A stretch of DNA of 64,000 bases from Coriobacteriia bacterium (GTDB taxonomy: Bacteria > Actinomycetota > Coriobacteriia > Coriobacteriales > Atopobiaceae), in contig JAUMVN010000004.1 in assembly GCA_030530145.1 (NCBI GenBank), positions 78,512 to 142,511 of the forward strand, written 5' to 3'. The translations under genes were made by a program, and so were the position numbers. Shown piece by piece: positions 43,963 to 54,584 of the stretch (positions are counted from its first letter, which is position 1; each line of letters begins with the position of its first letter). The notes beneath the pieces were generated by a model. It did no database searches. It worked only from the letters and a program-made list of their open reading frames with translations, and was not told the DNA's origin.

Positions 43963-44358
43963 ATGTCCAACAACAACGCAACCGCTGCAGTCGCCGCCCA
44001 CACCAGTTCCGCTGCCTCCGGGCTTGCCCCCGTCGTCGCCTACTGGGCAGGCGACCTCAAGGCCGAGGCCCGCGCCTGCGACATCGCCGCGGACACCGGA
44101 GCCCAGCTCCTCCCGCTGGATACACGGGTCCCGTACAACCTGCCCGATCGGCTCAACCGGTCGCGGGTCAACTTCGAGGTGACGGCAGGCTGGAACCCCG
44201 AGCTCGACGCCGCCACGTCCGCCCGCGCGAAGCGCGTGCTCGCCTCCGGGCGCGAGGTCATCGCGGTGAGCAGTGACTACCAGGGCGGCGTCGCGCCCGC
44301 GGTCTCGACGTTCCTCTCCCTGGCCGGTTCGGACGGCAACGTTAAGCTCGTGGCGTAG
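43963..44358 (+). CDS. Hypothetical protein, unrecognised family
   Basis: 131 residues, start ATG after AAAGGAG, and a likely -10 (TAATAG) about 40 bases upstream. Residues 1-20 are Ala/Thr/Ser-rich. The rest reads as a small alpha/beta protein (VVAYWAGDLKAEARACDIAADTGAQLLPLD, then FEVTAGWNPELDAATSARAKRVLASGREVIAVSSDY). No signal peptide, membrane helix, cysteine motif or known family could be recognised. It stands between the RpiR regulator and polA with its own ribosome site. Codon use matches neighbours, so I treat it as a real gene of unknown role. Confidence 0.7.
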   Translation: MSNNNATAAVAAHTSSAASGLAPVVAYWAGDLKAEARACDIAADTGAQLLPLDTRVPYNLPDRLNRSRVNFEVTAGWNPELDAATSARAKRVLASGREVIAVSSDYQGGVAPAVSTFLSLAGSDGNVKLVA

Positions 44359-44445
44359 GGCGCGCGGCCCGTCTCGGCGCTTTCGGCCGCTGGCCGCCGT
44401 CGGCGGCTACAATGGGAACGCTCACTCAGCGACGTTAGGAGTCCC

Positions 44446-47175
44446 ATGCCCGAGAGCACCGAGGCCGCCGCGGCCGCGACCCGCCGCACCATCGCCGTCA
44501 TCGACGGCAACTCGCTCATGCACCGCGCGTTCCATGCGATCCGCCAGCCGATGTCGGCCCCGGACGGCCGCGCGACGAACGCGCTCTTCGGCTTCTTCAA
44601 CATGTTCATAAAGATGGTCGGCACCTTCAAGCCCGACGGCGTCATCTGCGCCTTCGACAAGGGCAAGCCGCGCGTGCGCATGGAGATGTTGCCGCAGTAC
44701 AAGGCCCAGCGCCCGCCGATGGACCCGGCCCTGCACGAGCAGTTCCCCATGGTCAAGGAGCTTCTCGGCGCGCTCGACGTGCCCGTCTGCGAGCTCGAGG
44801 GCTGGGAGGGCGACGACATCCTCGGCACCCTCGCCCGCCGCGGCGAGGCCGCCGGCTACGAGATGCTCCTCTTCACGGGCGACCGCGACATGTACCAGCT
44901 CGCCACCGAGAACGTGAAGATCGTGAGCACCAAGAAGGGCGTCTCGGACGTGTCCATCATGACGCCGGAGACCGTCGACGACCTCTACCACGGCATCACG
45001 CCCGAGCTCGTGCCCGACTTCTACGGCCTCAAGGGCGACACCTCCGACAACATCCCCGGCGTCCCCGGCATCGGCCCGAAGAAGGCGGCCGCCCTCATTG
45101 TCCAGTACGGCAGCCTCGACGAGGTCATCGCCCATGCCGACGAGGTCAAGGGCAAGATGGGCGAGAACCTGCGCGCCCACATCGACGACGCGCTTCTTTC
45201 CCGCAAGGTCGCCACGATCCGCACCGACGCGCCGATCGAGCTCGACCTCGCCGACGCCAAGTTCCCGACGTTCGACCCCGACGAGGTCACGCGCGCGTTC
45301 TCCGCGCTCGGCTTCACGGGCATGACGGGCCGCCTGGCCAAGCTCGCGGGCAAGAAGGCCTCCTCGGCCGCGCCCGGCGCCGCGTCCGCGCAGGCCGCCG
45401 ACCCCGCCGCCCCCGCCGACGCCGCGCCCGACACCCTGTCCGTCCCCGCGCCCCTGGCCGGCGACGACGCGCTCGCCGCACTCGCCTCCGCCATCGCCGC
45501 GGGGGAGTGGGTCGCCTGCTCGCTCGACGACGACCGCGCCGCCGACGCCCTCTTCGGCCTGGGGCACACGCTCTGGGCCGCCGCCCCGAAGGCGCTCTGC
45601 CGCCTGGAGGGCGCCGCGGCCGACGCCGCGCTGACGCAGCTCTTCGAGGAGGGGCGCGTGGCCTCCGCCGACGTCAAGGCCCTGCTCCACGCGCTCTCGC
45701 CCGTGGACTCGGCCGAGGACGAGCGCCTGAGCCCCGCCGATGTCGACCCCGCGCGCATCTTCGACGCGGGCGTGGCCGGCTACCTGCTCGACTCCGACTC
45801 GGGCGCCTTCGACGCCGCCTCCCTCGCCGAGAGGTACCTCGGCGTCGCCCTGCCCGACCCGAGCGAGGAGCTCCCCGCGCCCGCGGTCCTCACCGTCGCC
45901 GTCCGCGAGCTCGTTCCCGTGCTCGCCGAGCGCCTGGAGGCCGACGGCTCGCGCGCCCTCTTCGACGACATCGAGATGCCCCTTCTCCCCGTCCTCGCCC
46001 AGATGGAGCGCGAGGGCCTCTCGGTCGACCCGGCCATCCTGGCCGAGCAGTCCTCCGAGCTCGGCGCCGAGATCGACGCCATGGTCGCGCGCATCAAGGC
46101 CGAGGCGGGGGAGGACTTCAACCTCGACTCCCCGCAGCAGCTCTCGCACGTGCTCTTCGACGTCCTGGGCCTGCCCACCTTCGGCCTCAAGAAGACCAAG
46201 CGCGGCTTCTACTCCACCAACGCCAAGGTCCTCTCCGACCTCGCGGCCGACCACGAGATCGTGGCCGAGGTGCTCGAGTACCGCGAGCGCGCGAAGATCA
46301 AGTCCACCTATCTGGACGCGCTGCCCGCCCTCGTGCGCCGTGACGGCCGCATCCACACCACGCTCAACCAGACCGTGGCGGCCACGGGGCGCCTCTCGAG
46401 CTCCGACCCCAACCTGCAGAACATCCCGACGCGCTCGGCGCTCGGCCACCGCGTGCGCCAGGCCTTCACCGTGCCCGAGGGCAGCGTGTTCCTCGCCTGC
46501 GACTACTCGCAGATCGAGCTGCGCCTGCTCGCGCATCTCTCCGGCGACGAGCACCTGGTCGCGGCCTTCAACTCGGGCGCCGACTTCCACGCGGCCACGG
46601 CGGCGCGCGTCTTCGGCGTCCCGGTCGACCAGGTCTCGCCGCAGCTGCGCAGCCGCGCGAAGGCGGTCAACTTCGGCATCGTCTACGGCCAGCAGGCCTT
46701 CGGCCTCGCGAGCTCGCTCAAGATCCCCCGCAAAGAGGCGCAGGAGATGATCGACCGCTACTTCGAGGCGTATCCCGGCGTGCGGGCCTACCTGGACGAG
46801 TCCGTCCGCAGCGCGAAGGAGCTCGGCTACGCGACGACCATGTACGGGCGCAAGCGCCATATCCGCGAGTTCCGCCAGAGCAACAAGCAGCTCATCGCCT
46901 TCGGCGAGCGCACCGCGATGAACCACCCCATGCAGGGCACGGCCGCCGACATCATCAAGATCGCGATGGCGCGCGTGGAGCGCCGCCTGCGGGAAGAGGG
47001 GCTCGCCTCCAAACTCGTCCTCCAGATCCACGACGAGCTGGACCTCGAGGTCCCCGAGTCCGAGGTCGAGGCCGCGAGCGCGCTCGTGCGCGAGACCATG
47101 GAGGGCGCAGCCGAGCTCAAGGTGCCGCTCATCGCCGAGGTGAGCTACGGCGCGAACTGGGCGGAGGCCAAGTAG
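44446..47175 (+). CDS. polA: DNA polymerase I
   Basis: 909 residues with a 5'-3' exonuclease domain (about 15-305; [48 protein letters not shown]), an Ala-rich linker, a 3'-5' exonuclease-like domain (about 330-520) and the polymerase domain. Polymerase motif A DYSQIELR is at 686-693, motif [15 protein letters not shown] at about 728-741 and motif C HDE at 862-864. In the middle domain the catalytic DxE is not seen ([13 protein letters not shown] in its place), so proofreading is probably lost, as in several other Gram-positive enzymes. It fills gaps and removes RNA primers. The stop overlaps the rnhA GTG. Confidence 0.97.
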   Translation: MPESTEAAAAATRRTIAVIDGNSLMHRAFHAIRQPMSAPDGRATNALFGFFNMFIKMVGTFKPDGVICAFDKGKPRVRMEMLPQYKAQRPPMDPALHEQFPMVKELLGALDVPVCELEGWEGDDILGTLARRGEAAGYEMLLFTGDRDMYQLATENVKIVSTKKGVSDVSIMTPETVDDLYHGITPELVPDFYGLKGDTSDNIPGVPGIGPKKAAALIVQYGSLDEVIAHADEVKGKMGENLRAHIDDALLSRKVATIRTDAPIELDLADAKFPTFDPDEVTRAFSALGFTGMTGRLAKLAGKKASSAAPGAASAQAADPAAPADAAPDTLSVPAPLAGDDALAALASAIAAGEWVACSLDDDRAADALFGLGHTLWAAAPKALCRLEGAAADAALTQLFEEGRVASADVKALLHALSPVDSAEDERLSPADVDPARIFDAGVAGYLLDSDSGAFDAASLAERYLGVALPDPSEELPAPAVLTVAVRELVPVLAERLEADGSRALFDDIEMPLLPVLAQMEREGLSVDPAILAEQSSELGAEIDAMVARIKAEAGEDFNLDSPQQLSHVLFDVLGLPTFGLKKTKRGFYSTNAKVLSDLAADHEIVAEVLEYRERAKIKSTYLDALPALVRRDGRIHTTLNQTVAATGRLSSSDPNLQNIPTRSALGHRVRQAFTVPEGSVFLACDYSQIELRLLAHLSGDEHLVAAFNSGADFHAATAARVFGVPVDQVSPQLRSRAKAVNFGIVYGQQAFGLASSLKIPRKEAQEMIDRYFEAYPGVRAYLDESVRSAKELGYATTMYGRKRHIREFRQSNKQLIAFGERTAMNHPMQGTAADIIKIAMARVERRLREEGLASKLVLQIHDELDLEVPESEVEAASALVRETMEGAAELKVPLIAEVSYGANWAEAK

Positions 47176-47747
47176 TGGCGGGCTGGAACGACTTTGCGGC
47201 CGCGAACCCGGCGGCCGTCTCGGACGCCGCGCCCGTCGACCCCGGCCGCGCCCCCGGCGGAAAGAAGATGCGCGTGGAGGCCTGGTCAGACGGCTCCTCC
47301 CGCGGCAACCCCGGCCCCGGCGGCTACGGGTCGATCCTGCGCTACACGGACCCCGCCGGCGTCGCGCACGAGCGCGAGTTCTCGGGCGGCTTCGAGCGCA
47401 CGACGAACAACCGCATGGAGCTCCTCGGCGCGATCGTGGCGCTGGAGGCGCTGCGCCGCCCCTGCACCGTGGACTTCACCACCGACTCGCAGTACGTGTG
47501 CAACGCCTTCAAGCAGCACTGGATCGAGGGCTGGCAGCGCAAGGGCTGGAAGACGGCCTCCAAGCAGCCGGTCAAGAACGTCGACCTCTGGCGCCGCCTC
47601 ATCGCCGCCTGCGAGCCGCACGACGTGCGCTGGCACTGGGTCAAGGGCCATGCGGGCCACGCGGAGAACGAGCGCTGCGATGCGCTGGCCACCGCCGCGG
47701 CCGACGACCGCGCCAACCGGGCCGTCGACGCCGGCTTCGAGGGCTGA
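47175..47747 (+). CDS. rnhA: Ribonuclease HI
   Basis: Degrades RNA in RNA-DNA hybrids. The GTG at 47175 overlaps the polA stop (TAGTG), giving 190 residues. The first 31 residues are an Ala/Pro-rich lead, so initiation at the ATG at 47268 (residue 32) is an alternative. The four catalytic acids are Asp39 ([10 protein letters not shown]), Glu82 ([10 protein letters not shown]), Asp104 (TTDSQY) and Asp169 (NERCDALA), with the assisting His159 in [10 protein letters not shown]. The basic-protrusion segment [20 protein letters not shown] is conserved as in E. coli RNase HI. Placing it behind polA suggests joint primer removal. A repeat hairpin follows. Confidence 0.95.
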   Translation: MAGWNDFAAANPAAVSDAAPVDPGRAPGGKKMRVEAWSDGSSRGNPGPGGYGSILRYTDPAGVAHEREFSGGFERTTNNRMELLGAIVALEALRRPCTVDFTTDSQYVCNAFKQHWIEGWQRKGWKTASKQPVKNVDLWRRLIAACEPHDVRWHWVKGHAGHAENERCDALATAAADDRANRAVDAGFEG

Positions 47748-47809
47748 GGCGACGGCGGGCGCCCGCGGGGGCCGGGCCGGGGAGTCCGTGCCCGCGCCTG
47801 GGGAGGGCG

Positions 47810-47912
47810 GCGTTGCGCAAAACGCGCTGATGGCAGGGATAAGGGCCTTCGCGTTGCGAAATAACGCCCTGATGGCAGCGTTTTCTTGCCATCAGGGCGT
47901 TTTTCGCAACGC
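47810..47912 (+). repeat. Repeat family iv: GCGTTGCG...CTGATGGCA, two direct and one inverted copy
   Basis: Copies at 47810-47835 and 47851-47877 (41-base offset) and an inverted copy at 47887-47912. Copies two and three form a hairpin with 26-27-bp arms (one bulged base) and a 9-nt loop (gcgttttct). It could terminate rnhA transcription, but the sequence after the stem is GC-rich. The rest of the 47748-48054 spacer has no gene. Confidence 0.85.
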
Positions 47913-48001
47913 GGGGCCGCCCGGGACCCTGGTTGTGAGCTGAAATTCGTATCTTTATTGAGACGCCGCTTCTCGTCCGCCCGGGCTTCTTACCCCGGCC
48001 C

Positions 48002-48007
48002 TATACT
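48002..48007 (+). promoter_or_regulatory. -10 element of the polysaccharide deacetylase gene
   Basis: TATACT about 47 bases before the ATG. A start of transcription near 48014 would fall too close to an upstream in-frame GTG (48019) for that codon to be used, which supports the ATG at 48055. Confidence 0.5.
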
Positions 48008-48054
48008 GTGGGGGCCTAGTGAACGATTCCCGATCGAGGCAAGGACTGATACAG

Positions 48055-49422
48055 ATGGCACGACACTTCAAAGACGAACAAGCCCCGGCGCCCCAGCCGC
48101 GCCGCCGCTACCCGCAGCAGGACGCCGCGGCGGGCCAGGCCTACGGAGCCCAGCAGGGCTACGGCGCCCAGCAGGACCAGCGCTACGCCCAGCGCCAGGC
48201 CTATGAGCAGGCCCCCTACCAGGAGGCCCCCTACGGAGGCGGCTCCTCCGCCCCGGCCCGCCGCCCGAGGCGCCGGCGCAGGCTCTGGCCGATCGTCCTT
48301 CTCATCGTCGTGGTCGTCCTCGCGGGCGTCGGCGTCAACCTCTATCTCAACCCGCCCTTCTTCACGGTGAGCGTCAACGGCGCCGAGCAGAGCGTCTCGG
48401 CGGGCATGACCGTGCAGGGCTGCATCGACGAGGGCCTCGCCGCGCCGAGCGCCGGCAACCTCATCGCCGTCGACGGCTCAGTCGCGCAGCAGGGCGGCGG
48501 CTCCGCCTTCACGGCGACCGTCAACGGCCAGCAGGCCGACGGCTCGACCGTCCTCAAGTCCGGCGACCAGGTCCAGATCGATAACGGCGCGGACGTGGAG
48601 GAGGGCTACACCGAGACCACCGAGGCCGTGGCCCACGGAACCTCGGGCACCGACTACTCCACGCTCTCCAGCTACTACAACGGCTCCATCCACGTGATGT
48701 CGGCGGGCGAGGACGGCGAGAAGACCGTCAAGACCGGCAACGTCTCGGGCAAGACCGTCGAGACCGTGACCAAGGAGCCCGTCGACGCCGGCTACAGCTC
48801 CTACACCGTGAACACCAACGGCGAGAAGGTCATCGCCCTCACCTTCGACGACGGCCCCTGGGCCACCACCACCTCCGAGATCCTCGACATCCTCAAGGAG
48901 AACGGCGCCCACGCGACCTTCTTCCAGATCGGCAACCAGGTGGCCAACATGGCCGACGTCGAGAAGCGCATCGTCGATGAGGGCAACCAGGTGGGCACCC
49001 ACACCTGGGACCACGCGAGCGGCTCCGGCCAGGGCGTTAACCTCACCTACATGAGCGCCTCCGAGCAGCGCGAGGAGATCACGAAGGGCTTCGATGCCAT
49101 CGAGAGCGTGCTCGGCACGAGCATCACCCACGTCATGCGCGCCCCCGGCGGCAACTACTACGGCTCGCTGGTGGACAACCTGAGCGACCTCGTCACCGCC
49201 GAGATCGGCTGGGACCTGGACACCGAGGACTGGAGCCGACCGGGCGCCGATTCCATCGCGCAGGTCATCCTCTCGGTCAAGCCCGGCCAGGTCATCCTCA
49301 TGCACGACGGAGGCGGCGACCGCTCGCAGACCGTCGAGGCGCTGCGGACCGCCCTGCCGCAGCTCATCGCCCAGGGCTACAAGTGCGTGACCATCGACGA
49401 GCTCATGAGCTACGGGAAGTAG
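48055..49422 (+). CDS. Membrane-anchored polysaccharide deacetylase (NodB-like), probable peptidoglycan/GlcNAc deacetylase
   Basis: 455 residues. A Gln/Tyr/Pro-rich cytoplasmic tail with a basic RRPRRRRR run precedes one transmembrane helix (about 80-102), two small strand-rich domains (about 105-250), and a NodB homology domain (about 255-450). Its metal site is TFDDGP (263-268, Asp266) with HTWDH (His316 and His320); RAPGG and DTEDW motifs and the late LMHDGG complete the active site. It should remove acetyl groups from cell-wall sugars outside the membrane, which gives lysozyme resistance in other species. A strong terminator follows. Confidence 0.93.
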   Translation: MARHFKDEQAPAPQPRRRYPQQDAAAGQAYGAQQGYGAQQDQRYAQRQAYEQAPYQEAPYGGGSSAPARRPRRRRRLWPIVLLIVVVVLAGVGVNLYLNPPFFTVSVNGAEQSVSAGMTVQGCIDEGLAAPSAGNLIAVDGSVAQQGGGSAFTATVNGQQADGSTVLKSGDQVQIDNGADVEEGYTETTEAVAHGTSGTDYSTLSSYYNGSIHVMSAGEDGEKTVKTGNVSGKTVETVTKEPVDAGYSSYTVNTNGEKVIALTFDDGPWATTTSEILDILKENGAHATFFQIGNQVANMADVEKRIVDEGNQVGTHTWDHASGSGQGVNLTYMSASEQREEITKGFDAIESVLGTSITHVMRAPGGNYYGSLVDNLSDLVTAEIGWDLDTEDWSRPGADSIAQVILSVKPGQVILMHDGGGDRSQTVEALRTALPQLIAQGYKCVTIDELMSYGK

Positions 49423-49459
49423 CGGCTAAGAAACAGCCAAGAAGCTCCTGCGAACCGTG

Positions 49460-49495
49460 CGCCCCCGCCGCGTCCTGCGCGGCGGGGGCGTTTTT
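49460..49495 (+). terminator. Strong rho-independent terminator after the deacetylase
   Basis: A perfect 13-bp stem (49460-49472 with 49478-49490), a 5-nt loop and five T residues. Confidence 0.95.
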
Positions 49496-49717
49496 CTTGC
49501 CGGCGCCTCGGCGGGGCGGGGGAGGGCGCCCTTCTCGCCGGCGCGCGCAGGGCCCTTCTCGCCGCCTCCGCGAAATATTCGACGCCTGTCGGTTACAAAC
49601 CCGCTCCACAACTTGCCCCCACGGGACACCCGGCCTTAACTCCCGTGCAACAATGGGCAACTAGAGTTGTCAAACGTAAGCCAAGCACGCCAATCAACCC
49701 AATGGAAAGAGGCGCAC

Positions 49718-51808
<2,091 letters not shown>

Positions 51809-51840
51809 CGAACGGCGATTCCAGAGCCTTCTTGCTTGGG

Positions 51841-51870
51841 GCGGGGACCTTCGGGTTCCCGCCCTTCTTT
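51841..51870 (+). terminator. Terminator after glutamine synthetase III
   Basis: Stem GCGGGGACC (51841-51849) with GGTTCCCGC (51854-51862), one G-T pair, a TTCG-type loop, then ccttcttt. Confidence 0.75.
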
Positions 51871-51881
51871 GTATGTGGAAT

Positions 51882-52039
51882 GCCCTCCCGCAGCGCGCCC
51901 CCGGCCGCAGGCGGACCCGGGCCCGGCGCCCTTCTCCCCACCGCTCAGCGCTCGCTGCGCTCGCTCACTTCGTGATTCGCGTGGGAAGAAGGGCGCCGGG
52001 CCCGGGTCCGCCTGCGGCCGGGGCGCGCTGCGGGAGGGC
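51882..52039 (+). repeat. Long hairpin 1 with conserved 39-nt apical region
   Basis: Arms 51882-51941 and 51981-52039 are complementary over about 59 positions, with one bulge and one mismatch. The apex (51942-51980) is 39 nt and matches the apex of the hairpin at 54073-54196 at 36 of 39 positions. Inside the apex, AGCGC-TCGCT-GCGCT and TCAC-TTC-GTGA can form two small hairpins, giving a T-shaped fold. The arm sequence is unrelated to that of the second hairpin. It ends just before the -10 of the DUF4012 gene. Confidence 0.9.
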
Positions 52040-52054
52040 CGAGTATAATCGGCC
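52037..52054 (+). promoter_or_regulatory. -10 element inside a GGCCGA-N6-TCGGCC palindrome
   Basis: TATAAT at 52044-52049 sits in the middle of an inverted repeat (GGCCGA 52037-52042, TCGGCC 52049-52054). Predicted promoter of the DUF4012 gene; its -35 would lie in the right arm of long hairpin 1. Confidence 0.55.
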
Positions 52055-52082
52055 GTCAGGAACCCGATCGGTTAGGAGCCGC

Positions 52083-54071
52083 ATGGCCAGTCATCTGAAG
52101 GCGTCCGAGGAAGAGCCGCAGCTGCCGTCCCTTGGCGAGTCCCCGTCGAGCGATGAGGGGGAGGGGAAGAGGAATGAGGGCGCGGGCGAGCGGGGAGAGG
52201 TCGAGTTCGACTTCGATTTCCTCTTGCGCGAGGACCAGGACGAGTCGGGGCTGATCAAGCACCGGCATCGTCGGCGGCCTCGGCGCCTCGCGCTCAAGGT
52301 CGCTGCCTGCGTCGTCGCCGTGCTCGTCGTCGCGTGCGCGGGAGCCTGTTTCGTGGTCGCGGACTCCGTGAGGGGCCTGAAGTCGCAGGCGTCCTCGGCG
52401 CTCTCGCAGCTCTCGGCGGTGCAGTCGTCCGTGGCGGCGCACGACTTCGAGGCGGCCGCGTCCTCTGCGCGCGACCTGCAGTCGACGGCCTCGCAGCTGG
52501 AGGAGGGCCTCGCCGCGCCGGTGTGGGACTTCGTCGCCGGCCTGCCGGCGGTGGGCAGCGACGTGGAGGGCGCCCGAGCGCTCACGTCGGTCCTCTCCGA
52601 CGCCTCGGCCAACGCGCTCGTGCCCCTGACGGACGCACTGCGGGAGAACCCCGTCGAGTCCTTGATCCAGGACAAGACGATCGACGTGCAGGCGCTCACG
52701 GGGCTTCTTTCCACCGTCCAAGAGACCGCGCCCGTCATGCAGCGCTGCGCCGACGCGGTCGACGCCCTGCCCCAGATGCACGTGGAGCAGCTGAATTCCG
52801 CCGCATCCTCCGCCAAGGAGAAGATCGGCGAGGTCAACGGGATGTTCCAGGCCGCCGCCGAGGTCGCGCCCGTGGCGGGCGGCCTGCTGGGCGCCGAGGG
52901 CGACCGCACGTACCTGCTCGTCGCGCAGAACTCCGCGGAGCTGCGCGCCTCGGACGGCTTCCCCGGATCCGTGGGGACGCTCACCATCAAGAACGGCGAG
53001 GTCAGCTTCGGCAGCTTCCTGAGCGTCTACGACGTCCTCAACGAGGACACGCCCGCCTCGGTGTCCATAACCGACGAGGAGCGGACGCTCTTCTACGGGT
53101 ACACGCGCTATACCTGGGACAACAGCTTCAACCCCGACTTCGAGCGCGTGGGCAGCATCTGGGCCGCGTCCTATGAGGAGAGAAACGGAGTCCACGTCGA
53201 CGGGGTCGTCTCGCTGACGCCGACCGTCGTGCAGAGCCTGCTCGCCGCCCTGGGCACGAGCGTCACGCTCTCGGACGGCACGGTGGTCGACGGCACGAAC
53301 GCGACCAAGGTGCTCGAGCACGACCTCTACTGGAAGTATCTCTCGGACGAGGCCACGGTCGACTACAACACCGGCGCCTGGATGACCGACGCGCTCTTCT
53401 CGGAGGCGGCTTGGCGCTCGTCCGAGGTGGTCCACAACAACCTCACCACGGACACGCTCGTCAAGCTGCTGGGCGTGCTCATGCAGGGCGGGGGGGACCG
53501 CGAGGTCATGGTCTGGATGGCCGACGGGACGGAGCAGGCCGTCATGGAGACGCTCGGCGTCACGGGCGCGCTCAACGCCGCGACCCAGGAGAAGCCCACC
53601 CTCGGCGTCTTCGCCAACATCTGGTTCGGCTCGAAGATCGGCTGGTGGTTCGGCATGGAGACCGACGTCACGGGCGTCGACGCCGCGGCCGACGGGACGC
53701 GCACCTACCACGTGAGCACCACGGTGTCGAACTACCTGACCGCCGAGGAGTACGCGACGGGCGGGGCCTACATCATCGGCTACCTCGCCGACCCGGGCTA
53801 CTACGAGCCCTTCGTGTACCTGTACGCGCCGGCGGGCTGCGCAATCGAGGGCGTCTCGGCCAGCAACGGAGCGCAGTTCTCGGCGACCGAGTACAAGGGG
53901 CTGCAGGTCCTCTACACCGCCGACGTGAGCGGCGACTTCGACGTGGCGCGCCCGAGCTTCCCGGTTTACCCCGGGCAGAGCGTCGAGGTCACCTACGACG
54001 TCGTCGTCCCCGCGGGCGTGGAGGGCGAGCTCGAGGTCGCGTCCATGCCCACGCTCCAGCAATACCGCTAG
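52083..54071 (+). CDS. DUF4012 domain membrane protein
   Basis: 662 residues from the ATG at 52083 (TAGGAG ahead). Residues 1-65 are an acidic, Ser/Glu-rich cytoplasmic tail with a basic RHRRRPRR run. One transmembrane helix (about 70-95) follows, then a helical region (about 96-270) and the extracellular DUF4012 domain (about 275-530), recognisable by TYLLVAQNSAELRASDGFPGSVGTLTI (about 277-303) and DGVVSLTPTVVQSLLAALG. A C-terminal strand-rich domain ends the protein. DUF4012 proteins are found in Actinobacteria and Firmicutes near polysaccharide genes, but their function is not established. It is flanked on both sides by the long hairpins and has no operon partner. Confidence 0.88.
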   Translation: MASHLKASEEEPQLPSLGESPSSDEGEGKRNEGAGERGEVEFDFDFLLREDQDESGLIKHRHRRRPRRLALKVAACVVAVLVVACAGACFVVADSVRGLKSQASSALSQLSAVQSSVAAHDFEAAASSARDLQSTASQLEEGLAAPVWDFVAGLPAVGSDVEGARALTSVLSDASANALVPLTDALRENPVESLIQDKTIDVQALTGLLSTVQETAPVMQRCADAVDALPQMHVEQLNSAASSAKEKIGEVNGMFQAAAEVAPVAGGLLGAEGDRTYLLVAQNSAELRASDGFPGSVGTLTIKNGEVSFGSFLSVYDVLNEDTPASVSITDEERTLFYGYTRYTWDNSFNPDFERVGSIWAASYEERNGVHVDGVVSLTPTVVQSLLAALGTSVTLSDGTVVDGTNATKVLEHDLYWKYLSDEATVDYNTGAWMTDALFSEAAWRSSEVVHNNLTTDTLVKLLGVLMQGGGDREVMVWMADGTEQAVMETLGVTGALNAATQEKPTLGVFANIWFGSKIGWWFGMETDVTGVDAAADGTRTYHVSTTVSNYLTAEEYATGGAYIIGYLADPGYYEPFVYLYAPAGCAIEGVSASNGAQFSATEYKGLQVLYTADVSGDFDVARPSFPVYPGQSVEVTYDVVVPAGVEGELEVASMPTLQQYR

Positions 54072-54072
54072 G

Positions 54073-54196
54073 GGCCATCTCCGCCCGGCATCGCGGCCGC
54101 GGCCCCTCTCCCCATTGCTCAGCGCTCGCTGCGCTCGCTCGCTTCGCGATTCGCATGGGGAGAGGGGCCGCGGACGCGATGCCGGGCGGAGATGCC
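54073..54196 (+). repeat. Long hairpin 2 with the same 39-nt apical region
   Basis: Arms 54073-54115 and 54155-54196 pair over about 42 positions with one bulge and one mismatch. The apex 54116-54154 is 39 nt, like that of hairpin 1. The apical stem TCGC-TTC-GCGA replaces TCAC-TTC-GTGA, a compensatory A-T to G-C change. It begins two bases after the DUF4012 stop, so it may also terminate that transcript. Confidence 0.9.
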
Positions 54197-54217
54197 ACGG
54201 TGTGTTATACAAGTAGT

Positions 54218-54263
54218 GGTGGCCTAACGGCTACCTCCAAGCGCCGGGGGCTTATCCCCCGGC
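54218..54263 (+). other. Double hairpin resembling an IS200/IS605-type right end
   Basis: GGTGGCC-TAAC-GGCTACC (54218-54235; one G-T pair) is followed by GCCGGGGG-cttat-CCCCCGGC (54243-54263) and then tttactgctcaag. Two adjacent hairpins with a TCAAG-like end recall right ends and guide-RNA scaffolds of TnpB-type elements. No tnpA or tnpB lies within the window, so this is a solo remnant at most. Confidence 0.3.
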
Positions 54264-54264
54264 T

Positions 54265-54360
54265 TTACTGCTCAAGCACCGCGCGACTGCGCGGGTTGGA
54301 CGCCACCACGCTCGCCGGCGTCGCCGCGCCCCCGATGAGCGCCGCCAAGATCGACTCCAT
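54265..54360 (-). CDS. Possible 31-residue hydrophobic peptide
   Basis: An ATG on the minus strand (54360) has a perfect GGGAGG ribosome site 7 bases upstream and a TAA at 54265-54267. The peptide begins MESILAALIGGAA, with a short hydrophobic stretch, and ends in an Arg/Glu-containing tail. A strong GC hairpin (54243-54263) follows immediately. This layout is that of a small peptide gene (for example a type I toxin or leader), but 31 codons can arise by chance and no homologue is known to me. Confidence 0.3.
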   Translation of the reverse strand: MESILAALIGGAATPASVVASNPRSRAVLEQ

Positions 54361-54584
54361 GCACGAACCTCCCAAGCAAGACCGACCCCATTTACCGCTC
54401 CCATCATCTAAGGCGGTCGCAAATCAGCTGGGAGCTGAAAGGTCCGCAGTACGCTAGGCGTAAAATCTGGGGCCATGTGAACAAACGGTTGTTTTCGTAT
54501 TCAGATGTCGAGATAGCTTGGCGTATCTCGCGAAATTTGCACGCCTTATATAGAGAGGCGAAATCGTTAAGAAGGGAGACCCCC

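Noticed and set aside
51942-51980. Similarity of the hairpin apex to viral T-shaped terminal repeats or plasmid origin sequence
   Set aside because: Only short GC-rich strings (GCTCGCTGCGCTCGCTC type) are alike; there are no replication genes nearby.
53989-54198. Minus-strand short frames over the DUF4012 3' end and hairpin 2
   Set aside because: They consist of the hairpin arms and antisense of a real gene, without ribosome sites.
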